64,000 nucleotides of DNA from Isoetes taiwanensis (taxonomy: Eukaryota; Streptophyta; Lycopodiopsida; Isoetales; Isoetaceae): the NCBI GenBank assembly GCA_021234155.1, contig JAJEKV010000518.1:64001-128000 (forward strand), read 5' to 3'. The notes below the pieces were generated by a model that worked only from the letters and a program-made list of their open reading frames with translations, had not been told where the DNA came from and ran no database searches. Made by a program: the position numbers and the translations under genes. Positions 11,510-22,573 of the stretch are shown here, piece by piece (within the stretch, counting starts at the first letter, position 1; every line of letters starts with the position of its first letter).

Positions 11510-11660
11510 AACATCAGCATTAGAGTCAGCATTAGAGTCAACCATAGTGATAGAATTAAAGTCAACTCGACCATCACAATTAGAGTCGGCATTAAAGTCA
11601 CAATTAGAGTCATTCATAGCGTTAGTAGAGTCAACTCTATCATCACAATTAGAATCAAAA
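11510..11660. repeat. Degenerate minisatellite of AGCATTAGAGTC-like units
   Basis: About twelve imperfect 12-bp units such as AGCATTAGAGTC and ACAATTAGAGTC follow one another. The minus-strand translation gives a string of Asp, Asn and Ser residues, which is a by-product of the repeat. Confidence 0.75.
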
Positions 11661-12126
11661 TTTAGGTAGTCTTAACATCAAGTTGCTTGAAGACATTTCT
11701 CTTCAACGACCTTAGAGTTGTTACTTAAAAAACAATATATATGATGTAGGAAGGCAAGGAGCGATGATATAGATCTCGTGGAGGAGCGTACAAATTGTGG
11801 AGGTCAAGTTATGACACATTTTTTCTTAGTTTCCACACCATTTCCAACTTACACAAATCCATCACTAACCATGCATTGCATTATGGAACGTTATAACCAC
11901 ACATTGATTATGAAACGTTAATAGTAGGTTAGACCCTACATGTTTGAAACCAAAAAAAGTTCGCCACACCCGCGTATTCTAGTAATTGTGTTATTCATGG
12001 ACTATTTTGCTAATGTGCATATGATGTTGACCTTGTGGGATTTTAAGTGCATCTTTAGTGCATATTTCAATGGTTATTGGTTGCAAGCTTGGAACTTATT
12101 TTGTTATTGGCTGCAAACTTGGGAAC

Positions 12127-13361
12127 TTATTTCTTGAGGAATTTGCAAACCCCCTGCTTCTTGGCACCAGATCCTTTGGAGCGCATCAAAGTGTATGCTC
12201 CAGCACCCAATTGAGCTCCTAAAATTGGGCCAACAAAATACAACCACAATGTCAGGTAATTGTTAGTCAACATCTTTGGACCAAATGTGCGCATTGGATT
12301 CATTGATGCTCCGGACACAGGCCTGTCATAAAAATCAACAGATCCCACCATCAGAAGACCTGGTCTTTCTATACAAAGGTTAAAAATCTGAAAATTGCTT
12401 TACTCACCCTGCTATAAAGATGTTGAGATACACAGTTGCCCCTACAGCTACAGCAGCAAGTTCTCCAACCTGCATGGTAAAGGTTAGTAATGTATTTAGG
12501 CCTCGGTATTTAGGTCAAAAGTATTTAGGCCTAGTAATGTTGCATGGAACTCACAGCCTTTTTGTATCGCTTTGCAAATCGAGGTTATAATAAACATCAG
12601 TATGAATGTAATTAGAATCTCGAAGAAAAAGGATTGCAGTTCACTGTTAGTAGGAACTGGCCACACCCAAAGGACTCAAGCAGTGAATACGTAATCTTTA
12701 GTGCAAATGAGGCCAAGAAAGATCCTGTGGTCCGGGACACAATGTAGAATGGAACTGAAAAAGATATTTAAGCTCTAATTTGAATATATGAGAAGAAAAC
12801 AAAGATATATCCTCATATACGATCTACATATATCTCATATATGATCTACATATATGAGGGTATATATAGATCGTAATTTGATATGCAAGGAAAACAACAA
12901 AAGGCCATCTAAAATTATGTAGATCATCATGTAAATCTTACATGGCCCCATGGGAAATGGCTTAAAAAGTAGCAAAGGCAAGAGTAACGGCCGGATTGAT
13001 ATAAGCGCCTCGAAATATGTCCGCTTGTAAGAATAACAATCAAGATCGCACTCCAGATTCAACAAAGATGACTTTGATTCCAAGACTTTGATTAGTTTTC
13101 TCGATTAATTATAGCGTAGCCTCGCCGCAGCCTATCAATGTAATGAAGGTGCCGATGAACTCCGAAAAGCACTATACAAGAAAAACCGTAACATTTAGGG
13201 TCATGAGAGAACAAAATAGGAAGTAATTAAGATGTGTCCGAACCATTGCATCTTTTTATGAGAGTGACACAAGGAGTGTCCTCTTCTTCGAGGGCGACCC
13301 AACTTCCGACCTCGTGATCCGCAGTAACAATGTCATCGTTTAGCCTGGTATAGTCAGCCAT
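12127..13361 (-). pseudogene. NIP-type aquaporin, decayed
   Basis: Nodulin-26-like intrinsic proteins are membrane channels for water, glycerol and metalloids. On the minus strand an N-terminal piece starts at the ATG at 13359-13361 (MADYTRLNDD). A second piece (about 13171 down to 12945) holds GEFIGTF and the first NPA box in GAYINPAVTLAFATF, but has in-frame stops and a one-base shift just after that box. A 62-bp exon (12408-12469) encodes VGELAAVAVGAT and IFIAG. The last exon (12127-12322) encodes the second box as SGASMNPMRTFGP, a final membrane segment and a basic tail. The 85-bp intron between the last two exons keeps GT-AG borders. The exon for helices 3 and 4 was not found between 12470 and 12940. 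The second box reads NPM instead of NPA or NPV. Not functional as it stands. Confidence 0.85.
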
Positions 13362-16300
13362 GGTTTTGTGATCCTGCTGAAAATACAAGCTATATATTTT
13401 CGTGCCCTAGTCAAAAACGAAACCGCCCCAGTTCTTCTCAATCCTTGTTATTTGCCCATATTATATAGATAGATATATAGATAGTATTTTTATGTCCTCC
13501 AAAAATAGTATTTTATATCGCGGGCCTCGTGCAAAATTAGACTTTCGTGCCTATGCCATTTAATGTAGAAGGTGACTCCATGAAAACAATTATCTATTTG
13601 TGTTTGTCACATAAAAGACATAGTCAATGTGCATCATTCAAGATCACATTACATGAAAGCAATTATTTACTTGAGTTTGTTTGTGTTCATAGAATGATGG
13701 CACATGAGGCATGTGGTTGGTCCCCTATTTTATATTATCGAGCAATGATCTTGCTTTGCAAGTGCTTTCAATTGTTTGTGGTCCCACTATAAGTCAATTC
13801 ACATAACAACCGATAATTACGCATCATTCCATGAAACTAATGACCATTTTGAGTCCATCTGTGCTCTAATACACCCAAATAATGTTGACACATGAAGCAC
13901 ATAGTTGGTCCCAATTTTAATACTAACGTTTGTTACGTAGTTGTTAACAAAGCATGTTATTATTAATATATTATGTGGTTGTAAGGCTTTAGAGTTTCCA
14001 ATAATATGGCCCCACACACAAATAAACAATTACAAGACCTATAGAGTATAGAAAACAAAAATGCCTCTCTCCCACCTCCAAACTGAGACAAGTAGATGGA
14101 TTGGAGAAACTCAAGAGGACATACTATATCAATGGGTACAAAATTGCTAGTGGGGTTGGCGAAGCATGTAAATACATAAGCACTATGAGAGCATAATGAG
14201 AAGACTTGGACCATCGTGGCCGTAAAAACTAATCAACAGCTAGAATTCCATGATATGAGCCCGATGCTTTGTAAAAATAGCAGTTCTCCAAATGTGCCAT
14301 TTGATAACTACCAAATAAAGCAAACTATGGATCATTGCAATCGGCATCCAAAACTAAGAATACTTATGAAATTGCAACTTCTACTCATGAAAAATTAGAT
14401 TAGTGTTTGCCATAGAGTAGAAGCCAATATCTCATAAAATATTTAACGGAATCGGTTGTCATCAGCTCCATTGAATTTGTAGTAGAAAAACGTCCTAGGA
14501 TATCAAGTTTCAAAAGCAATTTCTTATGTTTTATTAAAGAAAAAGCTAATATCTTACAAACTACAATACAGAACTTGATGTTATCTTCTCCATTGGATTC
14601 ATAATGCAAAAATGTCTGTGGAGGTCAAGTTTCAGATCATTCCATAGAGAATTGATAGTGAAAATGCTAAGAAACAATTTAAGGTATCTATAAGGGAAAA
14701 GCATATATCATACAAATGGCTTTATCCTAACATATACAAGAAATTTATCGCGGCGTCGAGAGGCCATTGAACATTTCTTTTGTCCACCTCGAGGTAAAAG
14801 AACTTTGTATTAAGTCGAATGTATCTCAATTATGGATATGCAAAAATTGAATTAATTGTATCTAGCCTTGGAGAATTCTAACGTCCGTAGTTGCCGAGGT
14901 TATCCAAATAGAAGCATATGTACAAACCATGATATCAAATAGTTTATAGGTGCAAGCAAGTATTAATTTTTAAGCATGACGTAAGAAAAAACTTGTAGAA
15001 ACACAAGACTTCATACCACCATTGCTTTGGTAAATCCTAGCGCCACGCAATTCAAGACTTTTTAGGTTATATGCGCATTTTGAAATCCAAACATCTTCGG
15101 CTTTGGTAAATCCAATTCGGAGCAGTTATGAAGATACTATTCTATGCTGGTGCGGAAGCTCTTATGAAGATACTATTCTATGCTTCTCGCATGTTGGTGC
15201 GGAAGCTCGCAAGCTTGCTTGTGGGAAGGGTCGACTTTACTCTTGACAACGGCTAGTGTTAATGTGATACTTGTTAATTCATGGAGATCTATTGTCCAAG
15301 GAACTAAAAATGTTTACGCCGATAATAAAGCAATTCAAGGCAAAAATTTTGTTAACTAATAAGCAACAAGCTACCAAGCAATTTAAATATGCTATTTATT
15401 ATGTAAAATTGGGGTTATGTAGACTTGCGAGCCCTCTTTGGGCTCTCAGATGACCACGACAAAGGCCACAATACAGCAGAAGCTCAATCCTGGAAGACAA
15501 CAACGAAAAATGCTTTGTAATCTCTGTTTCTCGCTGTTTCATCGTTATTTCTTAACTTATTGAGCCCATTGAATTTGGGCTTTGTGTTTGTGGGTACATT
15601 TTCGAAAATTAATAGTTCCAATCCAGCTAGTTTCCAGAATACTGTTCTGCAGAGCTTTTTAAAGCTCAAAAGGAAAGGCCCACTATTCTGAGGCATTAAT
15701 CCGCAAAGCATCCATCTCTTTCCTAGCCCCCTGTATTGCAAAGACAATTTTTAACATTAAAACTGATTCAAAATCTTTCCACAGAGCAGTATTAGAAATA
15801 TTCTAGAAAGCTCCTAACAAAACAGTATTCTAAGCCCTATTGCTCAGACGATTATGCAAGGGTTAAGGCCCCTGTATTTGTTAAGGCCAGTCTGACAAAG
15901 AGCCTCCAACGATCCAAATAAGAGATGACAAATGCTACAAAGATTTTAAAGCAAAAGAACTTTCAGGGTTTCCGTAAGTCTTAGATGCATGAATGGAAGG
16001 ATGCATGAATGAATGGAAGGGACTTGAATGCCCAAAACAGGTAAAACAATATGAGCGTGTATGCAAAAATTTGTGCAAAAAAAATCCCATAGTCAAGCAA
16101 ACACACAGCTTGGCTTCGGACAGAAAAAAACTCGAATTGAGCCATTGCACCTTTTTATTTCGTTTCGCATAAGCATCTGTATATGTATACAGAGTAGCTA
16201 ATGCACCTTTCTGTTTTTTCTTACATATATATCTGCATTTATGGACACCCTCTCATTGCCCCGCGTAAGCATCTGCATAAAAAGTCTGATCCAAGTTTTA

Positions 16301-16373
16301 AAAGGAAAACCAAATCCAAGCTTCAAAATTGAAATACAAATTCAGAGCATTCATTACCAAGAATTCCATTGTC
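13362..16373. other. Gene-poor interval
   Basis: No gene is recognised. There is a short TATAGATA microsatellite near 13461-13482 and a short local duplication near 15128-15215 in which a GAAGATACTATTCTATGC segment and a TGGTGCGGAAGCTC segment each occur twice. The open frames here, including 15484-15747 on the minus strand, have no recognisable domain. Confidence 0.4.
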
Positions 16374-16399
16374 TCAACTGCATCCTAAAAAAATAAAAT

Positions 16400-17286
16400 C
16401 ATGAGCACCAAAAACAGAGAGAATAGCTTCGAATTCGCTCTTGCCACGCCACCATAGCCTGCAGAAGAATGAGGACCAAGTCTGTGCTTCAAAATCGAGT
16501 GATTTTTGAAAAACATTGATTACTTTAAGGTCTATCGCACTAGAAAACGACATAACAGCATTCACTGCTGTTCATTGAATAACCACAAGGATCAAAAGCA
16601 AAATCACAGATTTTACACTGAGGAAGAATATTGCAAATACCACTTGCAACTCTCATATCAGCAGCAGAGTTTAGCAAAGGTGTCTTGAAGAAGTTGGCTG
16701 CCATTGTTTTGTCTAGCTCAGTCATACACATTTCAAGAGTAAACATCTCAGAAGAATCTTCAATGCAGCCACATATACATGCCAGTTGTGCATCTTTGAA
16801 ATGTCACCCATAACATAGATCTTACCTCCAGAACCTAGATGTCCAAAGTGGCTCTCAAGAACTCGAACCTCATGACTGAAGTTCCCATATGACGCAGGTT
16901 CAGCCGAGGGGATATGAAAGTCCCACGGCTGTACTTACAACGAGAAACCCTCAGGTTCAAACGACTAGCACCGGCAAGTAAAAAGGGGAAGCTGAGTCGT
17001 CCCACATGTTTTTATCACAATTTTCAATGGATACACAAACAGGCTGGACTCTGACAGCACATACGAATCAAAGTAATCGTTGCTGAGACTTGAAACAATT
17101 GTACACGCTGCATTCCAAACGAGAGAGTGCCCGCAGCCCCAGACCAGTAGGATTAGCAAACAGAGAAGGAGAGAAAAATTCGACCTCCAGCCTCTTCTCA
17201 AACCCTTCAAACCCTGGTGTAGGCAGGCAGCCAGTTGCTGGATTTGGCAGAAAACCACTTTCCATCCCTGCCGGTGGAAAAGCCAC
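16400..17286 (-). pseudogene. S-adenosylmethionine decarboxylase proenzyme, frameshifted
   Basis: This enzyme makes decarboxylated SAM for spermidine and spermine synthesis and cleaves itself to form a pyruvoyl group. Starting at the ATG at 17286, the minus strand encodes [19 protein letters not shown] in one frame, then [20 protein letters not shown] with the autocleavage Glu-Ser-Ser intact, then [10 protein letters not shown] in a second frame. Further shifts follow to SRGTFISP, then a piece ending [19 protein letters not shown], then [19 protein letters not shown] and [13 protein letters not shown], with a weak AIDLKVIN remnant near 16475. At least four frameshifts and loss of the C-terminal quarter make it a pseudogene. 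Plant genes of this family usually lack introns in the coding part, so the lack of introns does not show retrocopying. Confidence 0.88.
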
Positions 17287-18044
17287 ACCCAGGGCAAGCC
17301 GATCCGGCTATGCCCTTAATCTGATACGTGTCATAAATTTTTCAATAGAAGTGTTGCGCACGAAAAACGCTTAGGTGTCAATTTTTTTAGTAAGGCATCA
17401 ATCGGTAATATGCCAAAAGAATCGTCCTCCAATAATTATCTTCCTATATACATGATTAGTAGCAAAAAAAAAAGTTATCTCCGGCCAAACAAAATCCAAA
17501 AATAAATGTTTCAGGACAAAAAAAATCCAAAAAAAATTACATTTGGAATCAGAATGCTTTTTCCGGCAACCCTTTGCGAACTCAAAGGACGAGCAGGGGT
17601 ATGGTGCCTGTATGGTGCCTGTGTTTGTTTGGGGAAGCCAAGCGTGATCACTGATGGAGTTCTATACGTATAACGTATAACGGTTATTTGGGGTGCTAAA
17701 CCCTTGTGTCTCTCACTACAAAAAAATTTTGATTCTCTAAATGGGAAATAAAAGGACAATTTACCTTTTATTCACCCGGCGTTCACCCATGAATCACCTT
17801 TACCATATGGAGAAGTTTCTCCTGAAAATCATGGAGAATCAGTGGTGAAACTTAGAGAATTGATAGTAAATCTTGGACTGTATTCACCATTTGTTCACCT
17901 CTAATTTACTATCAGCATTTCTACTTCTATTCTCCATACATTCACCAAAACTTTACCTTCAAGATTTGTAGAAAGAAGTATTAAGTAGATTGTGAGGCAT
18001 TTATATTATCATGTCAACAACGGAACAAGCTGTCAAAAATTCCA

Positions 18045-19600
18045 TTGCTTAATAAAAGCTCGTCATGAGTCCCGGTTTCTACAATATGACCAATCTGTCA
18101 CAATCGCAATAGCTTTGCAATTTTTACAGCTTGACAACCGGATGAGCTATCACCAGATCTGCTCGACCTTTCATGAGCCGGTCCATTGCATCCTAAAATA
18201 ACAAAGTAAAAAGTATGAGAAATCAGATTTGTCATTTCATGAAGCATATTATTCTTACTGCATAAGTATTCACTCTCTCAAGGCCCAATGCACTTGTTGC
18301 TTCATCAAGTGGGTCAATCCATGGATTCATTAGCAATGCCCTTGCTATTGCAATGCTGTTCCTACCCGAGAGTCTTACACCGAAGTTCCAATTAGTCCAT
18401 AGCACATGTTCTCTCATGATTGTACAATTGAAGAGCACCGGTTCTTGGTCGACAATACTTATCTCGCATATGAAAGTGAAACCAACTTGTTTACATTACG
18501 GATACTCGAACGGGAATAGAACATCATATCCGATTCATACTTTTTCACATAAGATCCATAAAAATGCATTAAGCTCGTACAAATATTCCTCAAATAAAGA
18601 ACTTAGAGAAGCTTACCTTTTCATGGAGGTGCCGATGTGAGATCTCCAGAGGCACACCATTAAGAAGAATTGCACCTTTCTCGTGGATCATAGAACCTTT
18701 CACCAAATTGGCAATAGTAGTTTGCAACGCCAATATTAGAAAACCAAAATATAACTTTTATAATGCAAATACATGGTATCCCAAAGAATGCATCTTCCCC
18801 GCCTCCACTTGGACCTACTAATGCAACTTTCGGCCCTCGACTTCAGTGGTAAGATGTATTCCCCGCAAAGAAACCACTTCTAACATTGAATTTCAAATAC
18901 TCATAGGAAACTTTTAAGCATTTCTTTTATCTTATAAAGTTTTCTTGATAACAAAGATAGCGGAAAGTATTCACATAAGAAAAATTCATTATGCAGCTCA
19001 ATTTCGCATTTGAAAATGAAGACCATGCCTCAAGATGGAAAGCAAAGGTGCATCCTTTCCGATTAAATGAAATAATTGAAGAACCCAATCTCTTTGGACG
19101 AAGGATAAGCAAACCGCACATCATTCAAATGCACTTCAAGGGAGAAGTATCAATCGTAGATAACCCACAATCGGGCCTAACATGTGGAGACTAGAAAGAG
19201 TAATCGTGTAAGATTTATATACCTCAATGGACATTTATCTCCGCTTTATAGGCAAGGATGATACCCGGTCTAGAAGTCGAAAATCCTCCGGCCGGGCCGC
19301 CTTCATTGAAGTTGTATAAAGACTTGACAGTTGATGAAACAGACATGCCAACTAGAAATGAAAAAACGTTCAAAGACATATACTTTTGAAATATTGGACC
19401 CAATAGCAAGTAAACCTTGTTTGCACATCAAACCTGTAAGGCTATAAAAGGATGAAAGACGCCAAATAAACAAAAGAGTCATTTTGCCATTTAAAGTCAA
19501 ATTTGCACCATACATAACAACAACAACAATTGACAAGGTAGCGGCAAAGCAGAGACACAACCAAAGCAAATAAGGCACCAACAAGCGCAAGTAAAATAAA
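18045..19600 (-). pseudogene. ABCB half-transporter of the ALS1/TAP type, decayed
   Basis: Members of this family are membrane half-transporters; the plant ALS1 protein acts at the vacuole in aluminium tolerance. Reading down the minus strand: a membrane-domain exon (about 19585-19430) with AATLSIVVVVMYGANLTLNG and YSLTG; a linker exon (about 19345-19265) with SVSSTVKSLY; an exon at about 19140-19090 with NDVRFAYPS; a Walker A exon (about 18850-18780) reading GPSGGGED, in which the Lys-Thr of the P-loop is lost; an exon (about 18725-18620) with KGAILLNGVPLEISHRHLHE; an exon (about 18462-18265) with a Q-loop QEPVLFNCT, a damaged signature LSGRNS, IAIARALLMNP and Walker B DEATSALG; and a last piece (about 18190-18045) with MDRLMKGRADLVIAH and ETGTHDELL. 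Stops and shifts interrupt it and the central helical part of the ATPase is deleted. Confidence 0.85.
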
Positions 19601-19723
19601 ATTGTAGTTATATTAACCTCGCGGTGATATTAAGAAATAAGTTCAATCCAGAAGCAAAGATTATCAAAATACATTTATGCCACTTAATTCTTCAATGAAA
19701 TGTGTTGGCAATGCATATCAAAT

Positions 19724-20290
19724 ACTTTCCTAATTGTTATAACTATTATAAAGTGACATGTCAAAGAAATGCATGCACATTCAAGTGCCAATGAGAGTAG
19801 AGTACTCGTCCCGACATCTTTCATCCATGTTCTCGTTCTTACTTCACCATAGTGGTGAATATTGATTGGAACTGTAGCAAAAAACTTGATATGGGGTGTA
19901 TAGCATACAATCATGAGCTTATACCATATACTTTCCTAACTGCTATAACTATTATAAAGTGACATGTCAAAGAAATGCATGCACATTCCGTGTCAATGAG
20001 AGTAGGGCACCCGCCCGACATCTTTCTTCCATGTTCGTTCTTACTTCACCATAGTGGTGAATATTGATTGAACCTGCTCTAATCCAAGGTGAACAAAAAA
20101 AAACTTGATATGGGGTGTATAGCATACAATCATGAGCTTATACCATATACTTTCCTAACTGCTATAACTATTATAAAGTGACATGTCAAAGAAATGCATG
20201 CACATTCCGTGTCAATGAGAGTAGGGCACCCGTCTGACATCTTTCTTCACCATAGTGGTGAATATTGATTGGAACTGTCATCCAAGATCA
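19724..20290. repeat. Tandem repeat of 206-219 bp, about 2.7 copies
   Basis: The word ACTTTCCTAA with the following ATAACTATTATAAAGTGACATG starts at 19724, 19930 and 20149. Each unit also has TTCACCATAGTGGTGAATATTGATT, which contains a short palindrome. The third copy has lost about 20 bp before that palindrome. It lies upstream of the ABC transporter fragments and inside the candidate CACTA element. Confidence 0.85.
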
Positions 20291-20378
20291 CTAGTTGAAA
20301 GTTCAAAGAAAAACCTAGAAAAACAGTAGGCAAAAATGCCTACCACTGGAATGCTCTATGCGCCTCATGAGGAGGAGA

Positions 20379-20575
20379 CACTACTACAAAAATAGGTAGA
20401 AATGGCACAAAAGTGACATTTATCCTCCGCCTTTTTACCGGGCATAAACGTCACTTTTGTGCCATTTATGACGTTTGTGCTCCCCAAATGGCACAAAAGT
20501 GACGCGTTTATACCCGGTAAAAGGCGGAGGATAAATGTCACTTTTGTGCCATTTCTACCTATTTTTGTAGTAGTG
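20379..20575. mobile_element. Foldback MITE with CACTACTAC ends
   Basis: The 197-bp element is almost one long inverted repeat. CACTACTACAAAAATAGGTA at the left is mirrored exactly at the right, and the arms of about 87 bp pair nearly perfectly around a loop of about 18 bp. The 3-bp direct repeat AGA flanks both ends (20376-20378 and 20576-20578), as expected for CACTA-superfamily insertion. The arms carry the word GGCACAAAAGTGAC several times. Arm identity implies a young insertion. It has no coding capacity. Confidence 0.9.
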
Positions 20576-20639
20576 AGATTTCTCAAGATCCCGTGAAATC
20601 TGAGCATTATTCTCGAGGAATTTCTCAAGATCCCACGCT

Positions 20640-21000
20640 ATTATTTGCACTTGTGATAAAAACAATTTGCATTGTTATAATTTCCATACTCATTCGGCTG
20701 ATATCTCTCATGCCTCGCGCCCCGTCCAAGGGCATTAACATACTCCAACAAATTGTAGGCCAACCCCATGCTTTCGGCCCAAGGAACCATAAGGTCCAGT
20801 TAGAGAATAGAAAAGACTTGTCCGAGTTTTGCAAGATTCGCCACCACCCGGCTTCAACGTGGCGGTGCCAATTGTCAAAAAATGTAGACCTCGTTAGGAT
20901 TGTCTGCGACAGTGCATATGCAAATGCGAGAATATGTAGTGCCAAAATCTATAGCCACTACCACCTCTCGCATCCGCTTTTCCTATCCATCGAGACCACC
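20640..21000 (-). pseudogene. Hsp70-like ATPase fragment, HSPA12 type
   Basis: The minus strand near 20975 encodes VVAIDFGTTYS, the phosphate-1 loop of the Hsp70/actin ATPase fold. It is followed in other frames by AFAYALS, ADNPNEVY, a Trp-His-Arg-His-Val-Glu-Ala-Gly stretch, LTGPYGSLG and KAWGWP, and ends near 20650 with VFITSANNSV. The Ala-Ile-Asp-Phe-Gly-Thr-Thr-Tyr-Ser plus Phe-Ala-Tyr-Ala arrangement is typical of HSPA12-like proteins rather than canonical plant Hsp70. At least three frame changes and several stops break it. The family call is by motif only. Confidence 0.55.
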
Positions 21001-21283
21001 GGATGCGTGATAAGTGCCATAGGCCCCTATTAATATTGTCTTTATAAAATATTTTATGTTTTGTATATTCTACACTAATGTGGGAATACAATGTAAACTT
21101 AACTGGCTAGCACATTGAGGCCACTACTACCTCCCGCAATCGCATCCATCCAGATGTAAAAAGAATTTACCTATTTCCGTATCCCCGAGAATAATGCTCT
21201 ATGCTGATCATAAAGGAGAGCCGCAGAAGAGCTCCGAGAAATGTAGCCTTCTTTTAGCAATGCGATTCCAAATTTTCAACAAG

Positions 21284-21484
21284 TCAAACCAAGAAGAAAA
21301 GGTTGCACATACCAATAGCCATTCCCAAGGTGATAATTGAAGAACTGTAGACACCCGGATGTCGCCATTTTATGAATCCGGCTTTGCCACGACATGTTTG
21401 ATATTTTACTCCAAATGCATCCGGATCTACGATATTTTGTTGCGCCATAGACGCCATCCCAAGATGCCTTATGAAAGTGATCAA
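21284..21484 (-). other. Unidentified coding-like fragment
   Basis: This 66-codon minus-strand frame reads like real protein: MASMAQQNIVDPDAFGVKYQ, then TCRGKAGFIKWRHPGVYSSS, then a hydrophobic tail IITLGMAIGMC. It could be a first exon of a small membrane protein or another captured fragment. I do not recognise the family. Confidence 0.25.
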
Positions 21485-21733
21485 ATAAACATGATAATAA
21501 GCCTCAGAAACCGATAGCTAAATAGCTTAGATTCAGAGGCTTAGATTTGTTCGGCAATTGTATTATATGAGCTCTTGACCTGTTCGAGAGCGAGCACCGC
21601 CAAAATCGAATCCGTGGCCCCTTCGGCGTCAATCCGTCATGGCCGCCCATGTTGTATAAACCCTAGAATATTGCTAAGAAATCCGATGTTGTGATTGTTA
21701 GGTTCCATTAATAATTAACGTTTCCCCCTTAGA

Positions 21734-21892
21734 GACGCCTCACATGTAGATTAAAACGCATTCACATGAACGAAATTTGAGACGGCGGTTTGACGCTTGA
21801 GCGCTGCCTCTCGAATCGGCCGGAGCGGTTCGCAACGAGCGCCTTGAACGGCTTGACGTCCGGCAAAACTTGCCGCTCACATGTGAGGCGTC
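21734..21892. repeat. 14-bp perfect inverted repeat
   Basis: GACGCCTCACATGT (21734-21747) is mirrored by ACATGTGAGGCGTC (21879-21892), about 130 bp apart. It sits just inside the proposed right end of the CACTA candidate and may be a small nested element; no flanking duplication was found. Confidence 0.5.
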
Positions 21893-22114
21893 CCTTATTC
21901 TCCACCATTTACCCTATATTGTCCACGTGGAGAATGCGTGGAGATAGGGGGAGAACGTTATTTTTTTTCTAGTGCTCGCAACCACGCATGCTTATTTGGA
22001 CGAAGGGCTTATACTGGTTGCGGAATTGAAGCACACCCAAAGAGATTCTTTTTGCGAGCCAATTGAGGAGCTAGGTCGCTTTGGCAAAGCAAAAGCCATG
22101 AATAAGCCTTTGAT

Positions 22115-22573
22115 TTGGATAAGGCATGGGCCCCGGTAGCGAATGACGGGGTTAGTAATGAATCATTGGGCTATATAAAATTTAAAGATTGGTATTTATA
22201 TGAATTCTTCTCGCCGAAAAATTATGATTCGATTCTAGCTATGGATGTAGTGGATCTAGACAAGCTAGCTCGAATTGCGCACACAAGGCGAAAGCATTTT
22301 GGTGGGAAAGTAAAAAATACACCGAATGGTTTGGACATGTGCGTGTTCCCTGCTTTTGCGCATGGCGGTCGCGTGCCCCTCGCTTTGGCTTCCGCCTCCG
22401 TGATCCGACTTTGGGAATGTTCTTATCCGAAGAGGCCATACACTTCGTTTTGTTCTATAGGTGATGCGCCCTATGCTGCTTTGTTCTTTGATCCATTTAT
22501 TTTTTTTCGTGATTCAAGCCTTTGGTGCGGTTCTCGCTTTGACGTTGGTTCATTACACATCTCCAAAAGATAA
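22115..22573 (+). other. Unrecognised 152-codon open frame
   Basis: A continuous plus-strand frame is open from 22115 to 22573. The first 75 residues (including FKDWYLYEFFSPKNYDSILA) look protein-like, while the rest is less so. No domain, signal peptide or neighbour gives a function. It may be a fragment of a transposable-element protein or of a captured gene. Confidence 0.25.

Larger units (their letters stand above)
17714..21974. mobile_element. Candidate CACTA transposon carrying gene fragments
   Basis: The left end reads CACTACAAAAAAATTTTGAT and the right end, reverse complemented, reads CACTAGAAAAAAAATAACGT, both continuing into a GxTCTC word. These resemble CACTA-superfamily terminal inverted repeats. 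The interior contains ABC transporter and Hsp70-like coding fragments on the minus strand, as in gene-capturing CACTA elements. Against this, the flanking triplets (TCT and CTC) do not match, and no transposase was recognised. The boundaries are therefore a hypothesis. Confidence 0.4.

Noticed and set aside
11246-11617. Asp/Asn-rich 123-residue minus-strand protein, superficially a calcium-binding repeat
   Set aside because: The repeat is a direct translation of a degenerate 12-bp minisatellite; a second frame over the same DNA gives an equally repetitive product.
17711-17778. Clear target duplication for the CACTA candidate
   Set aside because: The left flanking triplet is TCT and the right is CTC; no equal 3-bp repeat exists, so the element is kept only as a candidate.
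19724-20290. Regularly spaced repeats that might be taken for a CRISPR array
   Set aside because: Units are over 200 bp and adjacent without unique spacers, in eukaryotic DNA with no cas genes.
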